A stretch of DNA of 18,346 nucleotides from assembly GCA_035249985.1 (NCBI GenBank), contig DATFFP010000031.1, forward strand, positions 1 through 18,346, given 5' to 3'. The notes below the pieces were generated by a model, which was given only the letters and a program-made list of their open reading frames with translations, ran no database searches and was not told the origin of the DNA. Below, one piece after another: positions 1 through 6,922 of this stretch. The stretch is from JAICNG01 sp035249985. Lineage in GTDB: Bacteria > Gemmatimonadota > Gemmatimonadetes > Gemmatimonadales > Gemmatimonadaceae. The position numbers were made by a program, and so were the translations under genes. Position 1 is the first letter of the stretch, and the number at the start of each line of letters is the position of its first letter.

Positions 1-1
1 A

Positions 2-334
2 ACGCGTCGCGCATGGCTCGCGGCGGCATCGGTGGTTGCGATTGTCGGCGCAGCCGTTCTCGCGTCGAACGTGGACCGCGAACCGGGATCCGCTGCTCTG
101 CCTCCGGTCATCGTCCAGACCGATGAGGCGGCGCGTGCCGCGCGCGGCGCATCGGAGCCGCCCGACGTCGCGCCGCCGCGTTCAGCGCCGCGTGTCGAGC
201 TCGTGATGGGCGGAGGCGTGAGCGATCTCGCCGATGCCGATCTCGAGTCGCTGCTGGAAGTGCTCGATGACGTCGATGCGGAGCTCGACGTCGAGCCGGC
301 GGTTCTGCTGCCCGTTCTCGAAGGAGACGTCTAA
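2..334 (+). CDS. C-terminal part of a single-pass membrane protein, anti-sigma-factor-like (5' end outside window)
   Basis: The reading frame is open from base 2, so the gene begins upstream of the window. The visible 110 residues open with two arginines and an Ala/Val-rich hydrophobic stretch of about 18 residues (AWLAAASVVAIVGAAVLA), which fits one membrane helix. It is followed by a Pro/Ala-rich spacer and an acidic, Leu-rich tail (about residues 78-110, including LESLLEVLDDVDAELDVEP). Membrane anti-sigma factors with an N-terminal zinc-finger domain often have this layout and often sit next to Spy-like genes, so that is my inference; the diagnostic N-terminal domain lies outside the window. 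The stop codon overlaps the next start as TAATG, which implies co-transcription and translational coupling with the Spy-like gene. An ATG-less start inside the window is unlikely because the membrane segment would be cut. Confidence 0.6.
   Translation, partial: TRRAWLAAASVVAIVGAAVLASNVDREPGSAALPPVIVQTDEAARAARGASEPPDVAPPRSAPRVELVMGGGVSDLADADLESLLEVLDDVDAELDVEPAVLLPVLEGDV
321..326 (+). promoter_or_regulatory. Shine-Dalgarno site for the Spy-like gene
   Basis: AAGGAG lies 7 nt before the ATG at 334, inside the end of the upstream gene. It is one of the few textbook ribosome-binding sites in this window and supports the 334 start. Confidence 0.7.
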
Positions 335-876
335 TGCGCGTCCGGCGAATGCTGATGCTACTCGGGGTCGCGATCATCGGCGCATCGCCGGCACTCGAGG
401 CCCAGAAGCCCGCGGGTGAGCCGCCGCCGGCGCGTCGCCAGGCGCTCGAGCAGCGTGTGCGGCAGCGCACCGCCGCGGTCGTCCAGCAGCAGCTCGGGCT
501 CAATGCGGAGCAGATGCGACGACTCGGCGACGTGAATCGCGAGATGGAAGGACAGCGGCGACTCTTGAACCAGCAGGAGCGGGAGATCCGCGTCGGCCTC
601 CGTGCGGAAGTCATGCGTGGGGACAGCGCGAATCAGGATCGGGTCGCGCGGTACGTCGACCAGCTCATCGACGTACAGCGTCGCCGCATCGAGCTTCTGT
701 CGCGCGAGCAGCGTGCGCTCGCGGCGTTCATGACGCCGACCCAGCGCGCGCAATATCTGGCGATTCAGGACCAGGTGCGGCGTCGGATGGAGGATATGCG
801 TGGGCGGCGCCGTGGCAGCGGCCCGGCACGCCGCGGAGATACCTCCATGCGAGATACCGCCGCGCGCCGGCCCTGA
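334..876 (+). CDS. Spy/CpxP-like periplasmic protein with LTxxQ-type motifs
   Basis: This 180-residue protein starts with a signal peptide: a basic N-terminus (MRVRR), a hydrophobic core (MLMLLGVAIIGA) and a probable cleavage site near LEA-Q at residues 23-25. The mature part is almost entirely charged helix, rich in Arg, Gln and Glu. It carries two degenerate LTxxQ-like elements, LGLNAEQ in the first half and MTPTQRAQ in the second, which mark the Spy/CpxP family of periplasmic chaperone or stress-sensing proteins. The C-terminus is a basic, low-complexity Arg/Gly tail. The gene overlaps the upstream membrane-protein stop (TAATG), so the pair may form an envelope-stress module in which the membrane protein controls a sigma factor encoded further upstream. 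That role is inferred from family and layout; the ligand or client is unknown. Confidence 0.65.
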   Translation: MRVRRMLMLLGVAIIGASPALEAQKPAGEPPPARRQALEQRVRQRTAAVVQQQLGLNAEQMRRLGDVNREMEGQRRLLNQQEREIRVGLRAEVMRGDSANQDRVARYVDQLIDVQRRRIELLSREQRALAAFMTPTQRAQYLAIQDQVRRRMEDMRGRRRGSGPARRGDTSMRDTAARRP

Positions 877-918
877 CCAGTGTTCTGGCCACACTCGGGA
901 CGCTAGATTTCCCGACGC

Positions 919-1002
919 GCCCGGGTGGCGGAATCGGTAGACGCAGGGGACTCAAAATCCCCCGAGCTTTGGCTCTTGCGGGTTCGAGTCCCGCCCCGGG
1001 TA
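919..1002 (+). tRNA. tRNA-Leu (anticodon CAA)
   Basis: The 84-nt sequence folds as a complete class II cloverleaf. The acceptor arms are GCCCGGG (919-925) and CCCGGGT (995-1001) with A1002 as discriminator; position 1:72 is G-U. The D-arm contains the leucine-type run GTGGCGGAATCGGTAGACGC. The anticodon stem is GGGGA/TCCCC with loop CTCAAAA, placing anticodon CAA at 953-955, which reads the UUG codon. A long variable arm (GAGC/GCTC pairing, 963-977) is typical of tRNA-Leu. The T-arm is GCGGG-TTCGAGT-CCCGC. CCA is not encoded (TTT follows), so it must be added by a nucleotidyltransferase. No integrase or att duplication is visible beside it. Confidence 0.97.
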
Positions 1003-1022
1003 TTTCACGAATCGGTACCACA

Positions 1023-1050
1023 GAACGGCCGCGATGCATCGCGGCCGTTC
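1023..1050 (+). terminator. Perfect 28-bp palindrome after tRNA-Leu, probable transcription terminator or 3' processing hairpin
   Basis: Two exact 12-base arms (GAACGGCCGCGA and its complement) flank a TGCA loop; because TGCA is itself self-complementary, all 28 bases form a perfect palindrome. It begins 20 nt after the tRNA discriminator base. No T-run follows, so it is not a classical intrinsic terminator, but T-poor hairpins of this strength often end transcription or block 3' exonucleases in GC-rich bacteria. The symmetry would also allow it to act as a protein-binding site. Function is inferred from position and structure only. Confidence 0.55.
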
Positions 1051-1081
1051 GCGCATCCGAAAACGCCGTCCGGCGTTCAAC

Positions 1082-1110
1082 TTGCAGCGCCTTTCTCGCG
1101 CCGGTAACTT
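1082..1110 (+). promoter_or_regulatory. Putative sigma-70-type promoter for gltA
   Basis: TTGCAG (1082-1087) and TAACTT (1105-1110) are separated by exactly 17 bp, as at the stronger promoter upstream of yicC, which uses the same -10 hexamer. Transcription would start near 1117, giving a leader of about 38 nt before the gltA ATG at 1155. The -35 matches the consensus only partly. The -10 is embedded in an inverted repeat at 1100-1118, described separately. Confidence 0.45.
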
Positions 1111-1118
1111 TTACCGGC
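1100..1118 (+). repeat. 8-bp inverted repeat overlapping the putative gltA -10 element
   Basis: GCCGGTAA (1100-1107) and TTACCGGC (1111-1118) are exact reverse complements separated by CTT. The repeat covers the TAACTT hexamer and reaches the expected start site. It could be an operator for a repressor of citrate synthase, or simply a small hairpin. No T-run or start-codon occlusion is visible. Confidence 0.5.
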
Positions 1119-1154
1119 TACCCACGACCGTTCACGCATCACCCTGAGTCATAG

Positions 1155-2306
1155 ATGGCAACTTCGGCAACCGTGAAGGCGGCCGCGGCCGGTCTCGAGG
1201 ACGTAGTCACCGGCCCGTCCGAGATCACAGACGTCAACGGCAAGACCGGGCAGCTCATCTACCGCGGGTACGACATCCACGATCTCGTCGAGAACACGAC
1301 GTTCGAGGAGGTCGTCTACCTGCTGTGGTATGGCACGCTCCCGACGCGTGCCGACCTCGACGGATTCGCCGAAACGATCCGCTCCTGCTATCACCTCCCG
1401 CAGGCGCTCGTTGAATCGCTGAAGCGTTATCCGAAGGATGCCGACCCCATGGACGTCCTGCGGACGAGCATGTCGGAGCTGTCGTTCTACGACCCGGACA
1501 AGCAGTCCCCCGTGGATGATCGCACCGCGAACTTGCGGCGCGCGGCGCGGCTTCAGGGGCAGATCTCCGCGATCGTCGGCGCGTGGGCGCAAATCCGTCA
1601 GGGTAAGGAACCGGTCAAGGCCGATCCGTCGCTCTCCTTTGCCGGCAACGTGTATTACCGGCTGCTCGGCAAGCGCCCCGAGCAGCTCGAAGAGCGCGCG
1701 ATCGATGCGGCGCTCATCCTCCACGCCGACCACGAGCTCAATGCCTCGACCTTCGCGGCGCGCGTGACCGCCGCCACGCTCGCGGACATGTACGCCGCCA
1801 TCGTCTCGGCCATCGGCACGCTCTCGGGTCCGCTGCATGGCGGTGCCAACACCGCCGTGATGGAGATGCTGCTGGAGATGAAGAAGGAGGGAGAGGAACC
1901 GGGGCCGTTCATCAAGAAAGCGCTGGCGGGGAAGCGCAAGATCATGGGCTTCGGCCACCGCGTCTACAAGGCGGAAGATCCGCGCGCCACGCATCTCCGT
2001 CGCATGTCGGAGGAGCTGGGGAGCAAGTACAAGACCCCGCAGTGGTTCGAGATGTCGCGGCGCATCGAGGAAACGATGAAGGCCGAGAAGAACCTGCTCC
2101 CCAACGTCGACTTCTACTCGGCCTCCACGTACTACGTGATGGGCATCCCGACCGATCTGTACACGCCGCTGTTCGCGGTGAGCCGGCTGTCGGGGTGGGC
2201 GGCCCACCTGCTCGAGCAGTACGCCAACAACCGGCTGATTCGGCCGCGCGCCGAGTACGTGGGGCCGCGCGGGTTGCGCGTGACCCCGATCGATCAGCGA
2301 CGTTAG
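1155..2306 (+). CDS. gltA: Citrate synthase
   Basis: The 383-residue protein condenses oxaloacetate and acetyl-CoA to citrate, the entry step of the TCA cycle, in the cytoplasm. It has the short type (dimeric, Gram-positive/archaeal-like length) rather than the longer enterobacterial form of about 430 residues. The catalytic triad is readable: His228 in GPLHGGAN, His268 in GFGHRVYKAEDPR and Asp319 in NVDFYSAS. The N-terminal signature RGYDIHDL and the helix LHADHELNASTFAARV are also typical. A 2-methylcitrate synthase cannot be fully excluded from sequence alone, but the neighbour icd favours citrate synthase. The ATG at 1155 lacks a strong Shine-Dalgarno site; the preceding bases include only CTGAG. 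Genes icd, pepA and the outer-membrane gene follow on the same strand and are probably co-transcribed. Confidence 0.93.
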   Translation: MATSATVKAAAAGLEDVVTGPSEITDVNGKTGQLIYRGYDIHDLVENTTFEEVVYLLWYGTLPTRADLDGFAETIRSCYHLPQALVESLKRYPKDADPMDVLRTSMSELSFYDPDKQSPVDDRTANLRRAARLQGQISAIVGAWAQIRQGKEPVKADPSLSFAGNVYYRLLGKRPEQLEERAIDAALILHADHELNASTFAARVTAATLADMYAAIVSAIGTLSGPLHGGANTAVMEMLLEMKKEGEEPGPFIKKALAGKRKIMGFGHRVYKAEDPRATHLRRMSEELGSKYKTPQWFEMSRRIEETMKAEKNLLPNVDFYSASTYYVMGIPTDLYTPLFAVSRLSGWAAHLLEQYANNRLIRPRAEYVGPRGLRVTPIDQRR

Positions 2307-2327
2307 GCATTCAATCCGCATGCGCAC

Positions 2328-2349
2328 GGGCGCGCCCCCAACCGCGCCC
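2328..2349 (+). other. Small GC hairpin in the gltA-icd gap
   Basis: GGGCGCG (2328-2334) and CGCGCCC (2343-2349) can pair around an 8-nt loop. This is the only structure I see in the 69-nt gap between gltA and icd. There is no T-run, so it may be an attenuator, an mRNA-stability element, or chance in GC-rich DNA. Confidence 0.3.
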
Positions 2350-2375
2350 GCGCGACATCTCCCCCTGATCGAGTC

Positions 2376-3620
2376 ATGACCAGCTACCGATTCGCCACAG
2401 TGCCGCGGGATGGCGAGCGCATCGGCTTCTCCAATGGAAAGCTGAACGTTCCCGACACGCCGATCATCCCGTTCATCGAGGGAGACGGCACAGGGCCCGA
2501 CATCTGGCGCGCGTCGCGTCGCGTCTTCGACGCAGCCGTCCAGCGCGTCTTTGGCGGGAAGCGCCGTGTCGCCTGGATGGAGGTCTTCGCCGGCGAAAAG
2601 GCCTTCAAGGCGCACAACGACTGGCTGCCGCAGGAGACCGTCGACGCGATGCAGGAGTTTCGCGTCTCGATCAAGGGTCCGCTGACCACGCCGGTGGGTG
2701 GTGGAATTCGGTCGCTGAACGTGACGCTGCGGCAGGTGCTCGATCTCTACGCCTGCATCCGTCCGGTGCGCTACTTCGAGGGCGTCGGCGCCCCCGTGAA
2801 GGAGCCGGAGAAGGTCGACGTCGTCATCTTCCGCGAGAACATCGAGGACGTCTACGCCGGCATCGAGTGGAAGGCGGGCAGCGACGAGGCCAAACGCGTC
2901 CGCGATTTCATCGTCGACACGATGGGCAAGAACGTCCGCGAAGGCTCCGCCATCGGTATCAAGCCGATGTCCGAGTTCGGCTCGAAGCGGCTCGTCGACA
3001 TGGCGATCCGCTATGCACTGCGTACGGGCCGCGAGTCGGTGACGCTCGTGCACAAGGGCAACATCATGAAATTCACCGAGGGCGCCTTTCGCGATTGGGG
3101 GTACGAAGTCGCGAAGGAGCGCTACGGCGAGCACGTGATCAGCGAAACGGATCTCGCCAAGATCAGCGGCAGCGCGAAGGTCGATTGTCTCGTCATCAAG
3201 GACCGTATCGCCGACGCAATGTTTCAGCAGCTGCTGCTTCGCCCGTCGGAGTATTCCGTGATCGCGACGCCCAACCTCAACGGCGACTATCTCAGCGACG
3301 CCGCCGCCGCGCAGGTCGGCGGCCTTGGTATGGCGCCAGGCGGTAACGTCGGTGATGGTCTCGCGTGCTTCGAGGCGACGCACGGCACCGCGCCAAAGTA
3401 CGCTGGCCAGGACAAGGTCAATCCCTGCAGCGTCATTCTCTCGGGCGTCATGATGTTCGAGTATCTCGAGTGGGATGACGTCGGACGCCTCATCGTCAAA
3501 GGCATCGAGCAGGCGATCAAGGCGCGCCGCGTGACGTACGATCTCGCGCGGCAGATGCCAGGGTCGACGGAGGTCAGCACGTCGGCGTTCGCCGATGCCA
3601 TCATCGCGGGGATGGCGTGA
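2376..3620 (+). CDS. icd: Isocitrate dehydrogenase, NADP-type
   Basis: The 414-residue enzyme oxidatively decarboxylates isocitrate to 2-oxoglutarate and is close in length and layout to E. coli Icd (416). Visible family signatures are the N-terminal IPFIEGDGTGPDIW, the substrate loop GGGIRSLNVTLRQ with Ser113 at the same number as the E. coli phosphorylation serine, and VIFRENIEDVYAGIEW. The cofactor pocket has Lys341-Tyr342 (GTAPKYAG), Val348, Tyr388 and Arg392, matching the E. coli residues that select NADP, so NADP is predicted. The gene lies 69 nt after gltA, giving two TCA-cycle enzymes in a row, and its stop overlaps the pepA start as GTGA. No AceK-type kinase/phosphatase gene is in the window, so phospho-regulation of Ser113 is an open possibility. 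Confidence 0.95.
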   Translation: MTSYRFATVPRDGERIGFSNGKLNVPDTPIIPFIEGDGTGPDIWRASRRVFDAAVQRVFGGKRRVAWMEVFAGEKAFKAHNDWLPQETVDAMQEFRVSIKGPLTTPVGGGIRSLNVTLRQVLDLYACIRPVRYFEGVGAPVKEPEKVDVVIFRENIEDVYAGIEWKAGSDEAKRVRDFIVDTMGKNVREGSAIGIKPMSEFGSKRLVDMAIRYALRTGRESVTLVHKGNIMKFTEGAFRDWGYEVAKERYGEHVISETDLAKISGSAKVDCLVIKDRIADAMFQQLLLRPSEYSVIATPNLNGDYLSDAAAAQVGGLGMAPGGNVGDGLACFEATHGTAPKYAGQDKVNPCSVILSGVMMFEYLEWDDVGRLIVKGIEQAIKARRVTYDLARQMPGSTEVSTSAFADAIIAGMA

Positions 3621-5089
3621 GCTCCCTGCGATTCTCGGTTCGCAGCGGACAGCTGCGCTCCGTCGACGTCCCGCTGCTCGTGCTACCGCTGGCGAAAGGC
3701 ACCAAGCTCGACGATGGCATCAAGGCACTCGACGACACTCTCGGCGGGGCGCTGTCGCGTGTCATCGACCGCCGCGATTTCCGGTTTGGGCGAGACGAGA
3801 CGATGCATCTCGTCGGGGCGGCGAAAGGTCCGCAACGCATTCTGCTCGTCGGCATGGGGACCGTGACCGAGCCCGCCGGCGCCCTACGCCGTGCGGCGAT
3901 GATCGCTGCGCGCTTTGCTCGCCGCACTGGGGCACGCGAAATCGCGTGGTATCACGATGGCTCCGCGGGCAGCGTCGAGAGTGCGGTCATTGGACTGTCG
4001 ATGGGGGTGTGGGAGTACACCGAGACGAAGACACCTCCGCCGGACGACGAGCGCCGTCCCGCGCCTGACGAGGCGGTGGTACTCGTCCAGGACGAGAAGC
4101 GGGCGAAAGGCGAGGTCGAGACCGGCGTGGCGATCGCCGAGGGGATGGCGCTGGCGAGACGTCTCGCGATGATGCCGGGGAACCTCTGCACCCCCGACTA
4201 CCTCGCCGACATCGGTCGCGAGATCGCAAAACGTCACGGGATGAAGGCCACCGTGCTCGGTCGCAAGGAAATGGAGGATGAAGGCATGGGATCGTTTCTC
4301 GGCGTCGCGCAGGGCACGCCGCAGGATCCCAAGCTCATTGCGCTCGAGCATCGGCGGGGATCGGGCCGGCCCATCGTATTGGTCGGCAAAGGCCTCTGCT
4401 TCGATTCGGGCGGGATCTCGATCAAGCCCGCGCAAAGCATGGAGCTGATGAAGTTCGACATGTGCGGCGCGGCTGCCGTTCTGGGCGCCATGGAGGCGAT
4501 CGGGAGGCTGGAGCTCAAGGCCAACGTCGTCGGTGTCGTCGGCAGCACCACGAACATGCCGAGCGGAACGGCATTCAAGCCCGGAGACGTTCTCAAGAGC
4601 CATCTCGGGAAGTACATCGAGATCGTCAACACCGATGCCGAGGGGCGTCTCGTACTGTGCGACGTGTTGTCGTGGGCGCGCCGGTACGAGCCTGCGGCGG
4701 TACTCGACGCGGCCACGCTCACCGGCGCTTGCGTCATCGCGCTCGGACATACGGCATCGGGCGTCTTCGGGAACGATGAGGCGCTGGTGCAGGAGGTGTT
4801 AGGCGCGGGGAAGCGGGCGAGCGAGCCGGGATGGCACCTTCCGACCTGGGAGGATTACAAGGAGCTCAACAAGTCGGACGTCGCCGACATCAAGAATTCC
4901 GGTGGCCGCGCCGCGGGCGCGATCGCGGCAGCGATGTTCCTCAAGGAGTTCACGGAGAGCTACCCGTGGGTCCATCTCGACATCGCGGGCACAGCGTACT
5001 CGGAGACCGATCTCGTCGCACTTCCGAAAGGGCCCACCGGGGTACCGGTGGGAACGTTCGTCGAGTTCGTACGCGGGCGGGTGAGCTGA
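3617..5089 (+). CDS. pepA: Leucyl aminopeptidase (peptidase M17)
   Basis: The 490-residue protein is a cytosolic two-metal aminopeptidase, normally hexameric, that removes N-terminal residues such as Leu from peptides. The N-terminal third is the variable macro-like domain; the catalytic domain begins near residue 170. All metal ligands are present with family spacing: Lys258 and Asp263 in GKGLCFDSGG, Asp281 in KFDMCGAAA, Asp340 and Glu342 in NTDAEGRL. The catalytic Lys270 and Arg344 are also there. In some bacteria the PepA homologue also binds DNA in recombination or carbohydrate regulation; nothing here shows that. Translation starts at GTG in a 4-nt GTGA overlap with icd, indicating coupling. 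The 3' end overlaps the CTG start proposed for the next gene. Codon 4799-4801 is TTA, rare in this window, within the word GTTAGGC. Confidence 0.94.
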   Translation: MSSLRFSVRSGQLRSVDVPLLVLPLAKGTKLDDGIKALDDTLGGALSRVIDRRDFRFGRDETMHLVGAAKGPQRILLVGMGTVTEPAGALRRAAMIAARFARRTGAREIAWYHDGSAGSVESAVIGLSMGVWEYTETKTPPPDDERRPAPDEAVVLVQDEKRAKGEVETGVAIAEGMALARRLAMMPGNLCTPDYLADIGREIAKRHGMKATVLGRKEMEDEGMGSFLGVAQGTPQDPKLIALEHRRGSGRPIVLVGKGLCFDSGGISIKPAQSMELMKFDMCGAAAVLGAMEAIGRLELKANVVGVVGSTTNMPSGTAFKPGDVLKSHLGKYIEIVNTDAEGRLVLCDVLSWARRYEPAAVLDAATLTGACVIALGHTASGVFGNDEALVQEVLGAGKRASEPGWHLPTWEDYKELNKSDVADIKNSGGRAAGAIAAAMFLKEFTESYPWVHLDIAGTAYSETDLVALPKGPTGVPVGTFVEFVRGRVS

Positions 5090-6885
5090 GCGCGCGGATC
5101 TGGCTTCGCTGCGCCGGCCTCGGCCTCGTGGCCGGGGCCATTTTTTACTCCAGCGCCGCGAGTCAGGACCCGCCGCGCGATACCGTCGCCGTGCCGCGAG
5201 ACACCACGCCGCCCATCGCCGACACGATTCGTACGCGCCCGGACACGGTGATCCGGCGCGATACGGTGAAGGCGCCGCTCGCGCGTGGCGAGTTTCCGGT
5301 CACGATGGACGCCGCCGGGCGTTACCACTGGACGCGCGACGAGCTCTTCGCCGGTGGGGGCCTCACGCTGCTCGAGCTGCTGGAGCGCATCCCGGGTGCG
5401 ACGCCGTTTCGGTCGGGGTGGATCGCCGCCCCGGCCCAGGTCACCTGGTTAGGTGGCGGGGGCCGCGTCCGCGTCTTCTACGACGGCATTGAGCTTCAGC
5501 CGTTCGACGATCGAACGGGCTCGCTGCTCGACCTGGCGGAGGTTCAGCTGTGGACGCTCGAGGAGGTGCTCGTCGAGCGCGGGGCCGACGAGCTTCGGGT
5601 GCACCTTCGCTCGTGGCGAGTTGAGCGAACGAGCACGGCGTCACGGACCGATGTGTTCACGGGAGATGAGGACACCAACCTGTATCGCGGCATGCTCGGA
5701 CGCCGGTTCGGCCATGGCGAGGCGATACAGGGCGGGTTCCAGCAATACGGCACGAGCGGCATTCCCTCGGGCGGCGGCGATGAGCTGTCGCTCATCGCCC
5801 GGCTTGGCTGGGCGGCACGCGGCGTGAGCGTCGATGGATTCGGGATTCGCGCCCGACGACAACGCAATGTTCAGCGTCGGGGTGATGCGTACGAAATCCC
5901 ACGCGTGAACTCGATCCGGCGCGATGCGTATGGCCGCATTGGCATCGGCGACCCTGAGCGCGGAGGCTGGGCCCAGCTCGTGCTCGCCTCCCAGGCGTTC
6001 ACGCGGGAGCGGATCGATCCGCCACGGCTGCCGATCGACACCATTGAAGTCAAGCGCTCGCAGAGTCAGGTCATGGGCGCGCTCGGCTGGTCGTCGAATG
6101 TCTTTCGCACCAGCCTTACGAGTCGCACGTACGGTGGCGACGATGGGTTTCATGCGATTACCGGACGTGTGGCCCTCGATCATCGCCTGGGAGGAATTGC
6201 CGCGCTCGCGGAATGGCGGGGTGGAGATTCGACATCACTGGGGGAGATCTCGGCCCGCTTCTCTCCGCTGTCGTTCCTGTCCTTCGCCGCGGTGGCGTCG
6301 CTGCGTCGCGCTCCGAGCGACCTTGATGCTGACGACATGATGAGTGCCCGAGGCGAAGTGGCGCTCCGGCTCGGCGACCTGTGGCTGACCGGGGGCGCCG
6401 TCACGCTCGACTCGATTCACGTCACCCCGCCGATCATCTTCGATTCCACGTTCGTGGCCCACGATGAGGGACGCACCGCAGCCCTGTTCGGCGGCGTGCG
6501 GGGGCGCGTGTGGCGCGCCGTTCACGCCGACATCTTTGCGGTCCGCTGGGAGCGGCAAGGCAGCTACCGACCGCAGATGCAGGTTCGCTCCGAGGTATAC
6601 GTCCGCACCCGGTGGTTGAGGAAGTTTCCCAGCGGTCATTTCGGGGCCCTGATCTCGGTCCGCCACGATTACCGCGATGGCGTCTCCTTCCAACGCTCGA
6701 CGGGTCCGCTCGTCGCCCTCAGCAGTCACGAGCTCAGCTCCCTGCTCGAGATCCGGCTCGTCGACGCCGTGCTGTTCTGGCGGCAACGCTACACGATCGG
6801 ACAGCGGGCGACCGAGCTGGTGCCCGGGTACACCCTGCCGCGCCAGACGACGTTGTACGGAGTGCGATGGGACTTCTGGAATTGA
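5086..6885 (+). CDS. Outer-membrane protein with TonB-receptor-plug-like domain and beta-barrel; probable CTG start
   Basis: From the proposed CTG at 5086 the product is 599 residues. It begins with a convincing signal peptide (SARIWLRCAGLGLVAG, then AIFYSSAAS-QD). Residues about 28-65 form a linker with five Asp-Thr repeats (PRDTTPP, RPDTVIR, RRDTV). A plug-like domain follows (LTLLELLERIPGAT, later VRVFYDGIELQPF and LWTLEEVLVERGADELRV), resembling the TonB-dependent receptor plug. The remaining 400 residues have alternating hydrophobic/polar strands and end in the aromatic YGVRWDFWN, as outer-membrane barrels do. It is shorter than typical TonB receptors and I see no clear TonB box; substrate is unknown. 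There is no in-frame ATG, GTG or TTG between the pepA stop and the signal peptide. GTG at 5128 would remove most of the signal, and ATG at 4831 lies deep in pepA and would add an Arg/Gly-rich shadow. CTGA overlap suggests coupling to pepA. Confidence 0.75.
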   Translation: MSARIWLRCAGLGLVAGAIFYSSAASQDPPRDTVAVPRDTTPPIADTIRTRPDTVIRRDTVKAPLARGEFPVTMDAAGRYHWTRDELFAGGGLTLLELLERIPGATPFRSGWIAAPAQVTWLGGGGRVRVFYDGIELQPFDDRTGSLLDLAEVQLWTLEEVLVERGADELRVHLRSWRVERTSTASRTDVFTGDEDTNLYRGMLGRRFGHGEAIQGGFQQYGTSGIPSGGGDELSLIARLGWAARGVSVDGFGIRARRQRNVQRRGDAYEIPRVNSIRRDAYGRIGIGDPERGGWAQLVLASQAFTRERIDPPRLPIDTIEVKRSQSQVMGALGWSSNVFRTSLTSRTYGGDDGFHAITGRVALDHRLGGIAALAEWRGGDSTSLGEISARFSPLSFLSFAAVASLRRAPSDLDADDMMSARGEVALRLGDLWLTGGAVTLDSIHVTPPIIFDSTFVAHDEGRTAALFGGVRGRVWRAVHADIFAVRWERQGSYRPQMQVRSEVYVRTRWLRKFPSGHFGALISVRHDYRDGVSFQRSTGPLVALSSHELSSLLEIRLVDAVLFWRQRYTIGQRATELVPGYTLPRQTTLYGVRWDFWN

Positions 6886-6910
6886 CAAGGTCGTTGCGGC
6901 ACCGTAACTT
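6882..6910 (+). promoter_or_regulatory. Strong sigma-70-type promoter for the yicC-to-pgk array
   Basis: A perfect -35 hexamer TTGACA (6882-6887) and TAACTT (6905-6910) are separated by 17 bp. The -35 box contains the stop codon of the outer-membrane gene (TGA, 6883-6885). The start site should fall near 6916-6918, only about 5-7 nt before the yicC ATG at 6923, so the transcript would be nearly leaderless. This is the best promoter in the window and the only one I can support in front of the following 11.4 kb. Confidence 0.75.
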
Positions 6911-6922
6911 GCACGACTTGCC

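Noticed and set aside
881..909. Possible tRNA-Leu promoter (TGTTCT-17-TAGATT)
   Set aside because: The -10-like TAGATT at 904-909 is suitably placed, but the -35 is a poor match, so I could not support it as a promoter.
919..1154. tRNA-Leu as an integration site for a mobile element
   Set aside because: No integrase, no direct repeat of the tRNA 3' end and no change in gene character downstream; normal core genes follow.
1149..3383. Antisense open frame of 744 codons opposite gltA and icd
   Set aside because: It spans two genes with clear catalytic motifs on the + strand, has His/Arg/Asp-rich composition and no recognisable domain. Long antisense frames are expected in GC-rich coding DNA.
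4831..5085. Upstream ATG extension of the outer-membrane protein inside pepA
   Set aside because: It would add about 85 Arg/Gly/Ser-rich residues before a good signal peptide and run out of frame over conserved pepA sequence.
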